Notes under the pieces: model-generated
Told to the model about the DNA's origin: nothing
What the model saw: only the letters and a program-made list of their open reading frames with translations
Databases searched by the model: none
Translations under genes and position numbers: made by a program
Part shown: positions 27,345 through 36,175 of the stretch, in pieces
Position numbering within the stretch: the stretch's first letter is position 1
How the letters are laid out: every line of letters begins with the position of its first letter
Assembly: GCF_000966265.1 (NCBI RefSeq)
Contig: NZ_LANF01000009.1
Span: 124,001 to 188,000, forward strand
DNA: 64,000 nucleotides
DNA from: Palaeococcus ferrophilus DSM 13482
GTDB lineage: Archaea; Methanobacteriota_B; Thermococci; Thermococcales; Thermococcaceae
Direction: 5' to 3'

Positions 27345-30300
27345 TCACACCCTATCCTTCAATCTCAACCTCGGTCTTATCAACATGGCCTTGAGCTCGT
27401 CGAGGAGCAGTTTAAAGGCGTAGCTCATTTCGACCTTGCTTATCCTCTCTTCCTCGCCACAGACGGGGCAGTAGACCTTGCCCCTCTTCTTGTCGTCGAG
27501 TGCCAGGTGTCCGCAGCTCTCGCAGACCCATATTTCGCTCTTGTCGCTCTCTTCGAGGAGGCGCTCTATGAGGAGCATTGCCGCACCGTGGGCAACGAGC
27601 ACGTCACGTTCCATCTCACCGAACCTGAGACCACCTTCGCGGGCCCTACCCTCCGTGGGCTGCTTGGTGAGCACCTGAACCGGACCGCGTGAGCGCGCGT
27701 GCATCTTGTCAGCCACCATGTGGTGGAGCCTCTGGTAGTAGATGACGCCCACGAATATGTCCGCCTCGAGCCTCCTTCCAGTGATTCCGTCGTAGAGTAT
27801 CTCCTTACCGTTGTGCTTGAAGCCGAGCTCCTCCAGCTCCTTCCTGAGCTTCTCCTCGGGCTCTCCAATGAACGCGGTTCCATCAATGCGCCTTCCTTTC
27901 ATTGACGCCACTTTTCCACCTATGGCCTCAAGGAGCTGTCCGACGGTCATACGGCTCGGGATACCGTGCGGGTTGACGATGAGATCCGGAACAATTCCGT
28001 TCTCGCTCCAGGGCATGTCCTCCTGCGGGACGATGAGGCCTATAACACCCTTCTGACCGTGTCTTGAGGCAAACTTGTCCCCAATCTCGGGAATCCTGAG
28101 GTCCCTCACGGTAACCTTGACGAGCTTCGTTCCATCCCCGCTCTCGGTTATGATGACCTTGTCAACTATACCCCTCTCGCTCGGTCTCACCGCCTCGCTC
28201 GTCTCCCTGCGCTCCTGGAGGATTATTCCCCCGAGGCCGGTCTGTTCTTCAAGGAACCTTGGTGGGGAGGTTCTTCCAACTAGGACGTCCTTGCCGTTGA
28301 CCTTTGACTCGGGAAAGATTATACCATCCTCGTCGAGGTGCCTGTAGTACTGCTCACCGCGGTAGCCCCTGACCGTTGGGTCGGGAACCTCGAAGCGGTC
28401 CATCTGCCCTCCGAGGTACTTCTTCTCCTCCGCCTCGTAGGTTCTGAAGAAGCTTGACCTCGCGAGGCCGCGCTCTATGGAGGCCTTGTTCATTATGACG
28501 GCATCTTCCATGTTGTAGCCGCCGTAGCTGAGGACCGCAACCACGAAGTTCTGACCGGCCGGCCTCTCCTCGAAACCGACCGCACCCATAACGCGCGAGT
28601 TGACGAGCGGAACCTGCGGATAGTGCATGAGGTGACCGCGTGTATCAACCCTCAAACGGAAGTTTGCCCATCCAAGGCCGAGGCTCTGCTTGGCCATACC
28701 GGCACCGTAGGTGTTCCTCGGGGCGGCGTTGTGCTCCGGATAGGGAACGAGTGAAGCCGGGAGACCGAGTATCGCGGCGGGCATTATCTCGAGGTGGGTG
28801 TGCTCCTCCGTGACCTCCGAGGGCCAGAGGGCCACGTACGCGTTCTCCTCTTCCTCGGCATCGAGGTACTCAATGACGCCCAGTCTGACCAGGTCGTTCC
28901 AGCTGAGCTTTCCGCTCTTTATTCCCTCAACGTGCTCCCTGGTGAGCTTGGCCTTCCCGTTCTCGACTATGATGAGGGGCCTCCTGACCCTACCGTCGTC
29001 GGAGTTAACGTAAACTTCCTTAACGTCCTCGTAGTAGGCAACGTTTATTATGTCGCTGACCTTACCCGCGCGCCTCTCCGACTTAACGCGCTCAACCAGG
29101 GCCTTGCCGTCCTCTATAGTTCCTACGAGAACTCCGTTGAGGTAAACACGCCAGAGGTGCGGGTTGGGCCTCCTCTCCCTTATCGCCACCACGCCGAGCC
29201 TGCGGAGGTACTCGCGAACCTCCTCCTCGGGAACCGCGGTGGTTATCTGGGACATGAGTGAGAGGTTCTTGACCAGACCACAGTTGGGACCTTCCGGCGT
29301 TTCCGTCGGGCAGATTCTTCCCCAGTGGGTACCGTGTAAATCACGCGCCTCGAAGTGGGGCTGCTCCCTGCTCAGCGGAGAGGTAACGCGCCTGAGGTGG
29401 GAGAGCGTTGACATGTAGTTCGTCCTGTCGAGAAGCTGGCTGACACCGGTCCTTCCTCCCGGCCAGGCTCCCGTCGCCATCGCGTGCTCTATTCTCTCGC
29501 TCAAAACGTCGGGCCTCACGGAGTGTCTCACAAAGCGCTGGACGTTCTGGAAGACGTACTTGTCCCCCCTCCTCTGGTAGGTCTTGGTGAGCTGGTACTG
29601 CATGTCCTTGACGAGCTGACCAAAGGAAATCCTGAAGAGGTCCTTTAGAAGGTCACCCGCCAGCTTGAGCCTCTTGTTGGCGTAGTGATCCTTGTCGTCC
29701 TCGTTACGGAGGCCGAGCGAAAGCTCGAGAACCTTTAGGGCCATCATTCCAAGGTAGTAGGCCTTGTCAATCCTGTTCTCGGGGTCAACACCCATGTGCG
29801 GCAGGAGGTTGTTGTCTATGATGTGCTGGGCCCTTCTGAGCCTGTACTCCTTGGGCTGCCCCGGGAGGGCCTTCTTACCTATGAAGTCGAGGGCCTCCTC
29901 CTGGGTGTGGATTCCCATCTCGGCCGCATCGTCGAGGTTGTCGAAGAGCTCCTTCTGAATCTCCGGGTCGTCACTGACCGCCTCCACGATTTCCTTATCG
30001 CTCTCGAGACCGAGGGCGCGCATCACAACGACGAACTTCACAAGACCGGGCACGTTGGGCATAGAAACGTAGAGAAGGCCGTCCTTTCTCTTCTCAACCT
30101 GGATGAGGGCTCTATAACCGTGTCTGTATGAGAAGCACTTGGCCACGTAGCGGTTGTTCTTCTCGTCCCTTTCGACGAGGGTCTTGTTCGGGGCGAGGTC
30201 TTCGATAGAGACGATAACCCTCTCGGAACCGTTTATGATGAAGTATCCTCCCGGGTCCTTGGGGTCCTCCCCCACCTTCACAAGCTCCTCCTCGCTCATT

Positions 30301-30707
30301 CCGTTGAGCCTGCATGCCTTGGACTTGAGCATGATGGGGAGCTGGCCTATCCTGACCTCCACGCCCTCCTGCTCGATGCCGTTGACGACGGGTATCATCT
30401 CGAGGAAGAGCGGGGCCGCGTAGGTCAGGTTTCTTATGCGTGCGTCCATCGGGTAGAGGGGCTTCTTCTGACCCTGGGGTTCCTGGAACTCCGGTTCGCC
30501 TATCCTTATCCTTCCAAACTTGACCTCGAAGTTCGGGATGTCCGGCTTGACGCCCCCGAACTCATTTATGACCTCCTGGAGTCCACTCTCAAGGAAAGCG
30601 TTGTAGGAGTCAAGGTGCTGCCTTACAAGACCCTTTTCCTCCCAGTAATGCTCCATGACGTGCCAGAGGTCATCCGGATTAACCTCAACAAGTGTAGGAC
30701 CTCTCAT
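27345..30707 (-). CDS. rpoB: DNA-directed RNA polymerase subunit B
   Basis: A 1120-aa fused B subunit (not split into B' and B'' as in methanogens and halophiles). [63 protein letters not shown] and the C-terminal zinc site [23 protein letters not shown] are diagnostic. No intein. ATG 30707 is chosen because GGTGAG precedes the two adjacent ATGs. It follows rpoH directly. Confidence 0.98.
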   Translation of the reverse strand: MRGPTLVEVNPDDLWHVMEHYWEEKGLVRQHLDSYNAFLESGLQEVINEFGGVKPDIPNFEVKFGRIRIGEPEFQEPQGQKKPLYPMDARIRNLTYAAPLFLEMIPVVNGIEQEGVEVRIGQLPIMLKSKACRLNGMSEEELVKVGEDPKDPGGYFIINGSERVIVSIEDLAPNKTLVERDEKNNRYVAKCFSYRHGYRALIQVEKRKDGLLYVSMPNVPGLVKFVVVMRALGLESDKEIVEAVSDDPEIQKELFDNLDDAAEMGIHTQEEALDFIGKKALPGQPKEYRLRRAQHIIDNNLLPHMGVDPENRIDKAYYLGMMALKVLELSLGLRNEDDKDHYANKRLKLAGDLLKDLFRISFGQLVKDMQYQLTKTYQRRGDKYVFQNVQRFVRHSVRPDVLSERIEHAMATGAWPGGRTGVSQLLDRTNYMSTLSHLRRVTSPLSREQPHFEARDLHGTHWGRICPTETPEGPNCGLVKNLSLMSQITTAVPEEEVREYLRRLGVVAIRERRPNPHLWRVYLNGVLVGTIEDGKALVERVKSERRAGKVSDIINVAYYEDVKEVYVNSDDGRVRRPLIIVENGKAKLTREHVEGIKSGKLSWNDLVRLGVIEYLDAEEEENAYVALWPSEVTEEHTHLEIMPAAILGLPASLVPYPEHNAAPRNTYGAGMAKQSLGLGWANFRLRVDTRGHLMHYPQVPLVNSRVMGAVGFEERPAGQNFVVAVLSYGGYNMEDAVIMNKASIERGLARSSFFRTYEAEEKKYLGGQMDRFEVPDPTVRGYRGEQYYRHLDEDGIIFPESKVNGKDVLVGRTSPPRFLEEQTGLGGIILQERRETSEAVRPSERGIVDKVIITESGDGTKLVKVTVRDLRIPEIGDKFASRHGQKGVIGLIVPQEDMPWSENGIVPDLIVNPHGIPSRMTVGQLLEAIGGKVASMKGRRIDGTAFIGEPEEKLRKELEELGFKHNGKEILYDGITGRRLEADIFVGVIYYQRLHHMVADKMHARSRGPVQVLTKQPTEGRAREGGLRFGEMERDVLVAHGAAMLLIERLLEESDKSEIWVCESCGHLALDDKKRGKVYCPVCGEEERISKVEMSYAFKLLLDELKAMLIRPRLRLKDRV

Positions 30708-30725
30708 CATCTCACCTCACCAGAA

Positions 30726-30975
30726 TCAATCCTCGATCACCAGGCGGTAGTAGTAGTACACGCCCGCGGTGGGACTCTTACGCTTAATCTCAATAACGTC
30801 CCCCGGCTCTGCACCAAGGGCCTGAACGGCCGGATCGCTGGCCTTTATCTGCGGTAGCTGAGAAAGCTTTATGCGGTACTTCTTGAGGAGTTCCTCCACT
30901 TCCTCCTCGCTCAGGACTCTATGCTCGGGAACCAGCTCGTGATCAAATATGCTAAACGTTTTTTTTCGCCGCCAC
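30726..30975 (-). CDS. rpoH: DNA-directed RNA polymerase subunit H, apparent +1 frameshift
   Basis: Reading the minus strand gives [51 protein letters not shown], the complete RpoH/Rpb5 C-terminal-type subunit. The start GTG-GCG-GCG at 30975 is followed by a run of eight A (30959-30966). As written, this frame ends at TAG five codons later; with seven A it reads [13 protein letters not shown] and gives an 82-aa protein, the normal family length. rpoH is essential, so a base-calling error or transcriptional slippage is far likelier than a true loss. First gene of the rpo operon. Confidence 0.88.
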
Positions 30976-31042
30976 AGAGAATTGCCCCCTTAATTTTTTT
31001 AGAATCATACGTGAACATGCTAACCCCAACCTTTTGCTTCGG

Positions 31043-31052
31043 GTATATAAGC
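31043..31052 (-). promoter_or_regulatory. TATA box of the rpo operon
   Basis: On the minus strand AAGCTTATATACCC gives a strong BRE/TATA element at 31043-31052; the predicted start near 31018 leaves a leader of about 43 bases before rpoH GTG 30975. A second minus-strand box GGCTTTTTAAAC (31102-31113) is further upstream. The rest of the 306-base gap 30976-31281 shows no gene. Confidence 0.6.
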
Positions 31053-31281
31053 TTTTCGTGAGGTAGTTTGGGTTTTTGCTTTATATTGCTTGCGTAAAGT
31101 TTAAAAAGCCGAAAAGAACGGAGGAGCGGCGCCAAACATAACATCAATGCCCATAAGTGTGCATAAAGGGGAATGGAGGGGAGCGCTATCATGGGCAGAG
31201 CTTGAGAATTAACTGGAACTTCAGGGTACTCCTGTCTCCCGGGGGAGCGTCCCTTGATGGCCAGAAGCAGTGGGGCATAGT

Positions 31282-31331
31282 AATTGTGGAGCCCCGGGCG
31301 GGATTTGAACCCGCGGCCTGCGGATTACAAG
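31282..31331. repeat. attL, 50-bp direct repeat (3' tRNA-Thr fragment)
   Basis: Identical over 50 bases to 56761-56810; the flanking bases differ on both sides (T versus C before, A versus T after). It covers the T arm, the acceptor 3' strand, CCA and five bases beyond, up to the anticodon loop. There is no tRNA 5' half on this side. Confidence 0.95.
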
Positions 31332-32165
31332 AGCGTCATCGCACTTAAAACGCTAAACGAAGTGTGGAACCATGAGAAAAAGGCTTTTTTGGAATGGCTT
31401 TCCCTCAAAATTGGCAGAGAAAGGACAGTGAAGGACTACTACAACGCGCTAAAGGTAATGTTCAAAGACTATGAAGTCAGGCCTACTAAAAAGAGTATCA
31501 AGAATGCTATTGACGCGCTCGGGAATAAGAAAAGGTACGTCTACGGCCTCAGGAACTTTCTGAAATATCTCACAGAAAAAGAACTCATCAACGAGGACTT
31601 CTCGAAAATGCTTCAAGGAGCAGCAAAAGCAAAGAAGAGCGGCGTGAGAGAAGTCCACCTCAACGACCACGAAATCACTGAGGCATGGCAGCATGTCAAA
31701 AACCGCCGCGAAGAGGCTCAGATGCTCTTCAAGGCGATGGTATTCTCAGGGATTCGCCTCGCGCAGCTCATCAGAATGTTCAAGACCTACGATCCGGCCA
31801 GGCTCCAGTTCCCGCTTGAGGGCATTGCTAGATACCCCATCAAGGACATATCTGAGGGTAAGAAAAAGGGCTTTTGGGCGTACTTCCCGGCCGACCTCGT
31901 GCCAGAACTAAGGAGATTTTCAGCGAAGGAAACGACAGCGTGGAAATGGGTTCGCTACGGGCGCGTTTCGGCAAACAGTATCAGGAAGTGGCACTACACC
32001 TTTTTGATACGGAAGGGCGTTCCTGCTGACCTCGCGGACTTCATTCAGGGGCGTGAGGCCGAAACGGTCGGAGCTCGGCACTACCTCAACAAGACGCTTC
32101 TCGCGGATGAGTGGTATTCCACGGTTGTTGATGACCTGAAGAAAGTCTTGGAGGGTGAAAAATGA
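31284..32165 (+). CDS. IntC, catalytic part of a split tyrosine recombinase
   Basis: The frame opens at TTG 31284 inside attL; the first 16 codons are the att-encoded peptide WSPGRDLNPRPADYK, followed by 277 residues unique to this side. They form the core-binding and catalytic domains of an archaeal tyrosine integrase: the first Arg in MVFSGIRLAQLIRMF, the His/Arg box in KWHYTFLIRKG, and the probable nucleophile Tyr in GARHYLNKTL. Joined in frame to intN at the right end it would make a 349-aa integrase. In the integrated state it has no proper start site, so it is probably silent and the integration is self-limiting. Confidence 0.9.
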   Translation: MWSPGRDLNPRPADYKSVIALKTLNEVWNHEKKAFLEWLSLKIGRERTVKDYYNALKVMFKDYEVRPTKKSIKNAIDALGNKKRYVYGLRNFLKYLTEKELINEDFSKMLQGAAKAKKSGVREVHLNDHEITEAWQHVKNRREEAQMLFKAMVFSGIRLAQLIRMFKTYDPARLQFPLEGIARYPIKDISEGKKKGFWAYFPADLVPELRRFSAKETTAWKWVRYGRVSANSIRKWHYTFLIRKGVPADLADFIQGREAETVGARHYLNKTLLADEWYSTVVDDLKKVLEGEK

Positions 32166-32473
32166 TTCCTGAAGAGCTTCTCAATGAATTGATAGCCCTT
32201 GTCCTTGTGGGCCTCATTGCCCTGTACTTCGTCAGACTGTTCTATGACGCAGTATTTCGCCCCTGGCGCCTCGTTGAGGAGCAGCTTCGGGAGATCGAGA
32301 TGCACATAGAGACGCTCAAGAAGGGCGGAAAGAGGGCAAAACTCCACAGCTGGCTTTCCATGCCGGCCTGGCGTGGTGATATTGAGCGTCATCTGGAATT
32401 CCTCCTCGGCCTCCGCGAGCTAAAACGGGCCGAGTTGGAGCTTCTTGAAAAGCTGAGAGGTGGGGAAGAATGA
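32162..32473 (+). CDS. Small membrane protein with charged tail
   Basis: A 103-aa protein that I do not recognise. One N-terminal membrane segment (residues about 8-27, LIALVLVGLIALYFVRLFY) is followed by a highly charged, helical, probably cytoplasmic tail with coiled-coil character (EEQLREIEMHIETLKKG, ELKRAELELLEKLRGGEE). ATG overlaps the intC stop (ATGA), so it would be in one transcription unit with the integrase in the circular form. Confidence 0.65.
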   Translation: MIPEELLNELIALVLVGLIALYFVRLFYDAVFRPWRLVEEQLREIEMHIETLKKGGKRAKLHSWLSMPAWRGDIERHLEFLLGLRELKRAELELLEKLRGGEE

Positions 32474-32610
32474 ATCCTATCGCGATAGTTTGGGCTTTTG
32501 TGGGTGGAGCGTTCGCGGTAGTGCTCTCCGCGTTGGCTTATGATGCGCTTGCAGCCTGGTGGGAGGCTCGCAAGTGGGCCTCGAAATATGAAAAAGTCCT
32601 GAAAAGATGA
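32470..32610 (+). CDS. Very small membrane protein
   Basis: A 46-aa ORF with a start (ATG 32470) that overlaps the previous stop (ATGA) and GGTGGGGAAG just upstream. One membrane segment (IAIVWAFVGGAFAVVLSALAY) and a basic C-terminus (ARKWASKYEKVLKR). Coupled position and a good ribosome site support it as real. No function can be given. Confidence 0.55.
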   Translation: MNPIAIVWAFVGGAFAVVLSALAYDALAAWWEARKWASKYEKVLKR

Positions 32611-32626
32611 GGGGGTGAGCGGAGGA

Positions 32627-32794
32627 ATGGCCCGGGAAAAGCTGAATGGTACTGGTTCGTATGTTTGGGGCTTTAGCATTGATAGAGAGACTCATTATAT
32701 GATCAAAGAGTTATCACAGAAGCTTGGTCTGAAAAACGAGTCTGCAGTTGTCAGACTCGCAGTCAGAAAGCTCTACATGGACATCAAGGCTTAA
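32627..32794 (+). CDS. Ribbon-helix-helix DNA-binding protein
   Basis: A 55-aa protein with the ribbon-helix-helix pattern: a beta strand YVWGFSIDRE, helix A HYMIKELSQKLGL, the turn KNES and helix B AVVRLAVRKLYMD. Such CopG/Arc-type proteins bind operators as dimers and often control copy number or integrase genes on archaeal plasmids. ATG 32627 follows GGGGGTGAGCGGAGG. It ends the short integrase-side gene run. Confidence 0.72.
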   Translation: MAREKLNGTGSYVWGFSIDRETHYMIKELSQKLGLKNESAVVRLAVRKLYMDIKA

Positions 32795-32840
32795 TTTTTG
32801 CGAACCTTTCTCATCTCTTTCGCATCTCCTTTTCGAGGAT

Positions 32841-33006
32841 TCTTAAATATCACAATCGTATTCTCTATTTTGGGCACCTTCGGGCCTTCCTCCGCTCAAA
32901 TCACTTCTCTCAAATTCACAGCGAGGCTGAGGCCGTAGGGAGAGGGCTCTGATGAAACCCGAAGGCCGATGAGGCCGCCGAACAAACCCTCCGGAGGGAT
33001 GTGGAT
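32841..33006 (+). promoter_or_regulatory. Promoter and long leader of the envelope-protein operon
   Basis: TCTTAAATAT at 32841-32850 is a TATA box; the predicted start near 32875 leaves a leader of about 130 bases, long for this organism. CCTTCGGG (32877-32884) can pair with CCCGAAGG (32958-32965), and GGCCGATGAGGCC follows directly. The leader ends in GGAGGGAT before GTG 33007. A structured, possibly regulatory 5' UTR is inferred. Confidence 0.45.
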
Positions 33007-34779
33007 GTGAGGTTTCGGAAAAAGCTGGCTGGCTTGGTAGTGATTGCTATTTTCCTCGCGGCCCTGGCGGGCACGGCAAGCGCCGCAAGCCTCGATTTGC
33101 CGAAGTGGGTCATCGTTCCAGAGGATGCTACAAATTTCAGCGACGTGACGCTGTTCTGTGGGCTGGACGCGTATGATGCGAGCACGAACACGACGCCGTG
33201 CTATTATCAAGGCTCGGTAGTGAATGCGACGATAACATTCAATACAACGAGCAACTACCCGAAGCTTGTTTCTGGAAAAATCTTGAACGCGTTCAAGTTC
33301 AGTGGAAACACTGGTGAAGCAGTGTCGGTTGATTCGTTTAGTGTTCAGGAAATGACAAAAATGACAGTCGTAGCTTGGGTCTACTTGGATTCAGCCCCCA
33401 ACACAAGAAGGGCGATAATTCAACACGGGGCGAATATATGGGCAGTATATGCATATTCAAACGGTTGGGGGCTTGTTTACAAGAATGACACAGCAGGTTT
33501 GGAGAAAAAATACTCTGTGAGTGTCACATGGCAGGTAGGCAGGTGGTACATGCTCGGGATGGTATTTGACAGTGGAACAATTGAGTTTTATATGGACGGG
33601 GAGTTGGTATCAACGCAAACAGCAGAAGACACGCATATTCCAGCGTACGCGGGACAGCTCTCAATTGGTTCATATTGGAAGGGGTTAGAGGCATCTCTCC
33701 CGGGCAAGATTGACGAAGTACGCTTCTATGAGAATGTTGCCCTCTCCCCTGACGAAATCAAGCTTCTCTATCTTGCCGGTCGCAAGAAGCTCTCCGAACC
33801 CGCCAACTTCCGCCAGATCTTCAGCCCGCTCATGGACCTCACGAGGGACAGGGCGACCTTCTACGCCGGCCTCGAAGTCTCGACAAGCGACCCGAGCGGC
33901 TACGTGCCCGTGCCAGAGTCGGCGGTCAACATGAGCATCACGAGCGCCGAGAAGCTCCAGAGCGACTACACGAATGCCCCATTTTACTATCAGGGCCACT
34001 ACTGGTACCGCGCCGACAAGATCCAGTTCAACCTGCCGATCCAGTTTGAGACCGTCCGCACAAATGGCGACTTCGATGACGTCATAATACTTGATGAGGA
34101 TCAGAAGACATATGTCTATGAGCGCGAGTTCAAGGTCACGAACCCCACTGCCGCGAAGTTGAACATTGTCTATTCTCTCGACCCGACCGAGCTCGGCTTT
34201 TCCGTGCTCCAGTATCCAGAATTCGAGCTGGACGGGGTCCGTATGGTCTCTTGGAGACCCGATGAGAACTCAAGCGAGCTCTACCTCATCCGCACCGACA
34301 CCCTTGACCCTGGCGAAATCTCAACGCACTGGATCAAGAGCATCTGGACTCTTGGGAAGGAGGAGCTGAACTTCCCGGCGAAGCTCGAGGACTTTAGAAA
34401 CATCCTCGACTGGCAGACGGCCCAAAAGATGGCAGAGAATGCCGTGAAAGGAAAAGCGGACACTTGGGTCAGGGTCATCAAGATCTCAAGCAATGCTGAC
34501 GTCTCAAACGTGACGATATACGTGCCCTTGAAGGACGTCGAGGACGTGGATGACGTAGTCGAGGCCGTCGCCTTAACCGGCTCAAGGGCGACCTTGCAAG
34601 TCGAGGAGCTTGACGATGGCACCATCGCCGTCAAGGTTCCAGCTGATGCCTTCGTGAGCGGTGAGGCTGAGATCAAGGTCTTCTACAACAAGGAGACGAG
34701 CTGGTGGAAGAGCATCCTTGACAGGATTATGGGCATGGTCAAGATGATCAAGAGCTTTTTCGGCTTTGGAGGTGGCTGA
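33007..34779 (+). CDS. Secreted LamG-domain protein
   Basis: A 590-aa exported protein. The signal peptide (AGLVVIAIFLAALAGTASA) is followed by a concanavalin/LamG-like domain at residues about 60-250, recognised by MTVVAWVYLD, LGMVFDSGTIEFYMDGELV and the typical end GKIDEVRFYENVALSPDEI. The C-terminal 330 residues are beta-rich and unassigned. The last 25 residues (WWKSILDRIMGMVKMIKSFFGFGGG) form an amphipathic or membrane-associated helix, which may hold the protein at the cell surface. GTG 33007 fits the GGAGGGAT site better than GTG 33001. First gene of the envelope block; a binding role for surface glycans is possible. Confidence 0.75.
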   Translation: MRFRKKLAGLVVIAIFLAALAGTASAASLDLPKWVIVPEDATNFSDVTLFCGLDAYDASTNTTPCYYQGSVVNATITFNTTSNYPKLVSGKILNAFKFSGNTGEAVSVDSFSVQEMTKMTVVAWVYLDSAPNTRRAIIQHGANIWAVYAYSNGWGLVYKNDTAGLEKKYSVSVTWQVGRWYMLGMVFDSGTIEFYMDGELVSTQTAEDTHIPAYAGQLSIGSYWKGLEASLPGKIDEVRFYENVALSPDEIKLLYLAGRKKLSEPANFRQIFSPLMDLTRDRATFYAGLEVSTSDPSGYVPVPESAVNMSITSAEKLQSDYTNAPFYYQGHYWYRADKIQFNLPIQFETVRTNGDFDDVIILDEDQKTYVYEREFKVTNPTAAKLNIVYSLDPTELGFSVLQYPEFELDGVRMVSWRPDENSSELYLIRTDTLDPGEISTHWIKSIWTLGKEELNFPAKLEDFRNILDWQTAQKMAENAVKGKADTWVRVIKISSNADVSNVTIYVPLKDVEDVDDVVEAVALTGSRATLQVEELDDGTIAVKVPADAFVSGEAEIKVFYNKETSWWKSILDRIMGMVKMIKSFFGFGGG

Positions 34780-34826
34780 CTCGGTTGTTTGCGCCACCGT
34801 GATAACGCGCATGAGGTGATTGAGAA

Positions 34827-36161
34827 ATGAGGTGGAGGAAAACTCTCGGCCTGCTGGCCGTTTTCCTGGTTGTGTTTTCCGTCTTTGCCGTAGTGAGGGC
34901 AGCAACAATTACAGAGACCGAGTGGGAGAACGCCATTGTTGATCCAGGAATTGAGCTAATAGCCGGCACAAACGCCACCCTCAATGCCACAATACTAACC
35001 TCAAGCGGCGACCCCTTTGCCCTTAGCAGCTACACGAACGCCGACACGCTTGAGGTTACCGCGAAATTCGTAGATGAGTATGGAAACGCCTTGGACATGG
35101 ATGGGGACAGCGTTGCAGATGTTTATACTCTCACGAACACAAGCACTCCGGGCCTCTGGACTGGAACGATCACTGTCGGCAACGTGACTCCTGGCGAGTA
35201 CACCCTCAAGATTGAGGCCCTCGCCAAGAACAGCACCGCCAACACTATCGTTGACAATGCGACGCTCGAAATGAGCGTCTGGATCGCCGGCGGCCCGTAT
35301 TGGGTTGCCGTTGCTGACATCAAGGACGGCGACACGGTCGAGATTGGAAGCCTTAGCTTCACCATACGCGGCCTGAGCGATCTCGGAGCAATCCTCGACC
35401 TCGGAAACCTGAGCACCACCACGATCACGGACGATGACCGCGATGGCATCTTTGCCTGGAAGAACGACGTCACGAGCGATGGCGTTGATGACTGGATTGT
35501 CTTCGCAAAGAGCGACGATGACAGCGACAGATACGTGCTCATGGTCTACTCCAGCGATGCAAACCTCCTCGACGACTTCAACCTTGAGGACAAGTTCGAG
35601 GTTAGGAGCGACGACGGAAGGGTCAAGTTCACGAACAAGGTCTTCAAGGATCTCAACAATTACAAGGCGTATGTCGTTTGGGATGAGAGCCTTCTCGCCA
35701 AGCTCGGAATTAAGGCTGTTGATTATTACATCATCCCACTCCAGGGCCGCGACCACTGGAGAGAAGGATGGGGGAACGTCGAGAGGACTGACGTGAAGGT
35801 CGTCAAAAGGACCACCTACCTGTGGGGCCTCATGGGTGGCGAGGAAGAGGTCTACAGCGGCAACATATTCAACAAGAACGTGAACATTGACAACCTCATA
35901 AACGTCTTTGGAAAGTGGGTCGGCAATGCGGCATACTTCGGAAGCGGGCTGTGGGAGATCAGGAAGGGTCTCGGCGACATCACAATCCCAAGCAGCTACA
36001 GCCTCAAGGAAAGGAGCCTCAACGAGCTCTCTGTCAGCTCCGAGGACTTCAGAGGCTTCAACCCTGTCCTGAATCCGAGCGGAAAGGGCCTCTTCAAGCC
36101 AAGCCTCGACTGGAGAAGCATCCTCGGCCTTGACGAGGACGAGGACTCTACAAGCTCTTGA
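34827..36161 (+). CDS. Secreted beta-rich protein (copy 1 of two paralogs)
   Basis: A 444-aa exported protein: signal peptide LGLLAVFLVVFSVFAVVRA, then an Ig-like domain (SSGDPFALSSYTNADTLEVTAKFVDEYGNALD) with many N-x-S/T sites, a Asp-rich stretch with calcium-site character (ITDDDRDGIFAW, DGDSVADV) and a C-terminal region rich in aromatic residues. It is clearly paralogous to the protein at 48558-49901: SSGDPF, VDxYGNALD, IKALAKNST, LSDLG, DYYI-PL/PYKGR and VKIVKRTT are shared. No known domain beyond the Ig-like part. It may be a surface or filament subunit of the element. Confidence 0.7.
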   Translation: MRWRKTLGLLAVFLVVFSVFAVVRAATITETEWENAIVDPGIELIAGTNATLNATILTSSGDPFALSSYTNADTLEVTAKFVDEYGNALDMDGDSVADVYTLTNTSTPGLWTGTITVGNVTPGEYTLKIEALAKNSTANTIVDNATLEMSVWIAGGPYWVAVADIKDGDTVEIGSLSFTIRGLSDLGAILDLGNLSTTTITDDDRDGIFAWKNDVTSDGVDDWIVFAKSDDDSDRYVLMVYSSDANLLDDFNLEDKFEVRSDDGRVKFTNKVFKDLNNYKAYVVWDESLLAKLGIKAVDYYIIPLQGRDHWREGWGNVERTDVKVVKRTTYLWGLMGGEEEVYSGNIFNKNVNIDNLINVFGKWVGNAAYFGSGLWEIRKGLGDITIPSSYSLKERSLNELSVSSEDFRGFNPVLNPSGKGLFKPSLDWRSILGLDEDEDSTSS

Positions 36162-36175
36162 AGGGGGCCTGATCC

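Noticed and set aside
30911-31192. Minus-strand frame across the start of rpoH
   Set aside because: It covers the rpo promoter and the rpoH start in another frame; the RpoH frame is conserved and clearly the real one.
31282-31331. A second tRNA-Thr at the left end
   Set aside because: Only the 3' part is present; no acceptor 5' strand, D arm or complete anticodon arm. It is attL.
32950-32990. CTGATGA-type core resembling a hammerhead ribozyme or C/D RNA
   Set aside because: The second conserved part (GAAA or a D box at proper spacing) is missing; only a hairpin remains.
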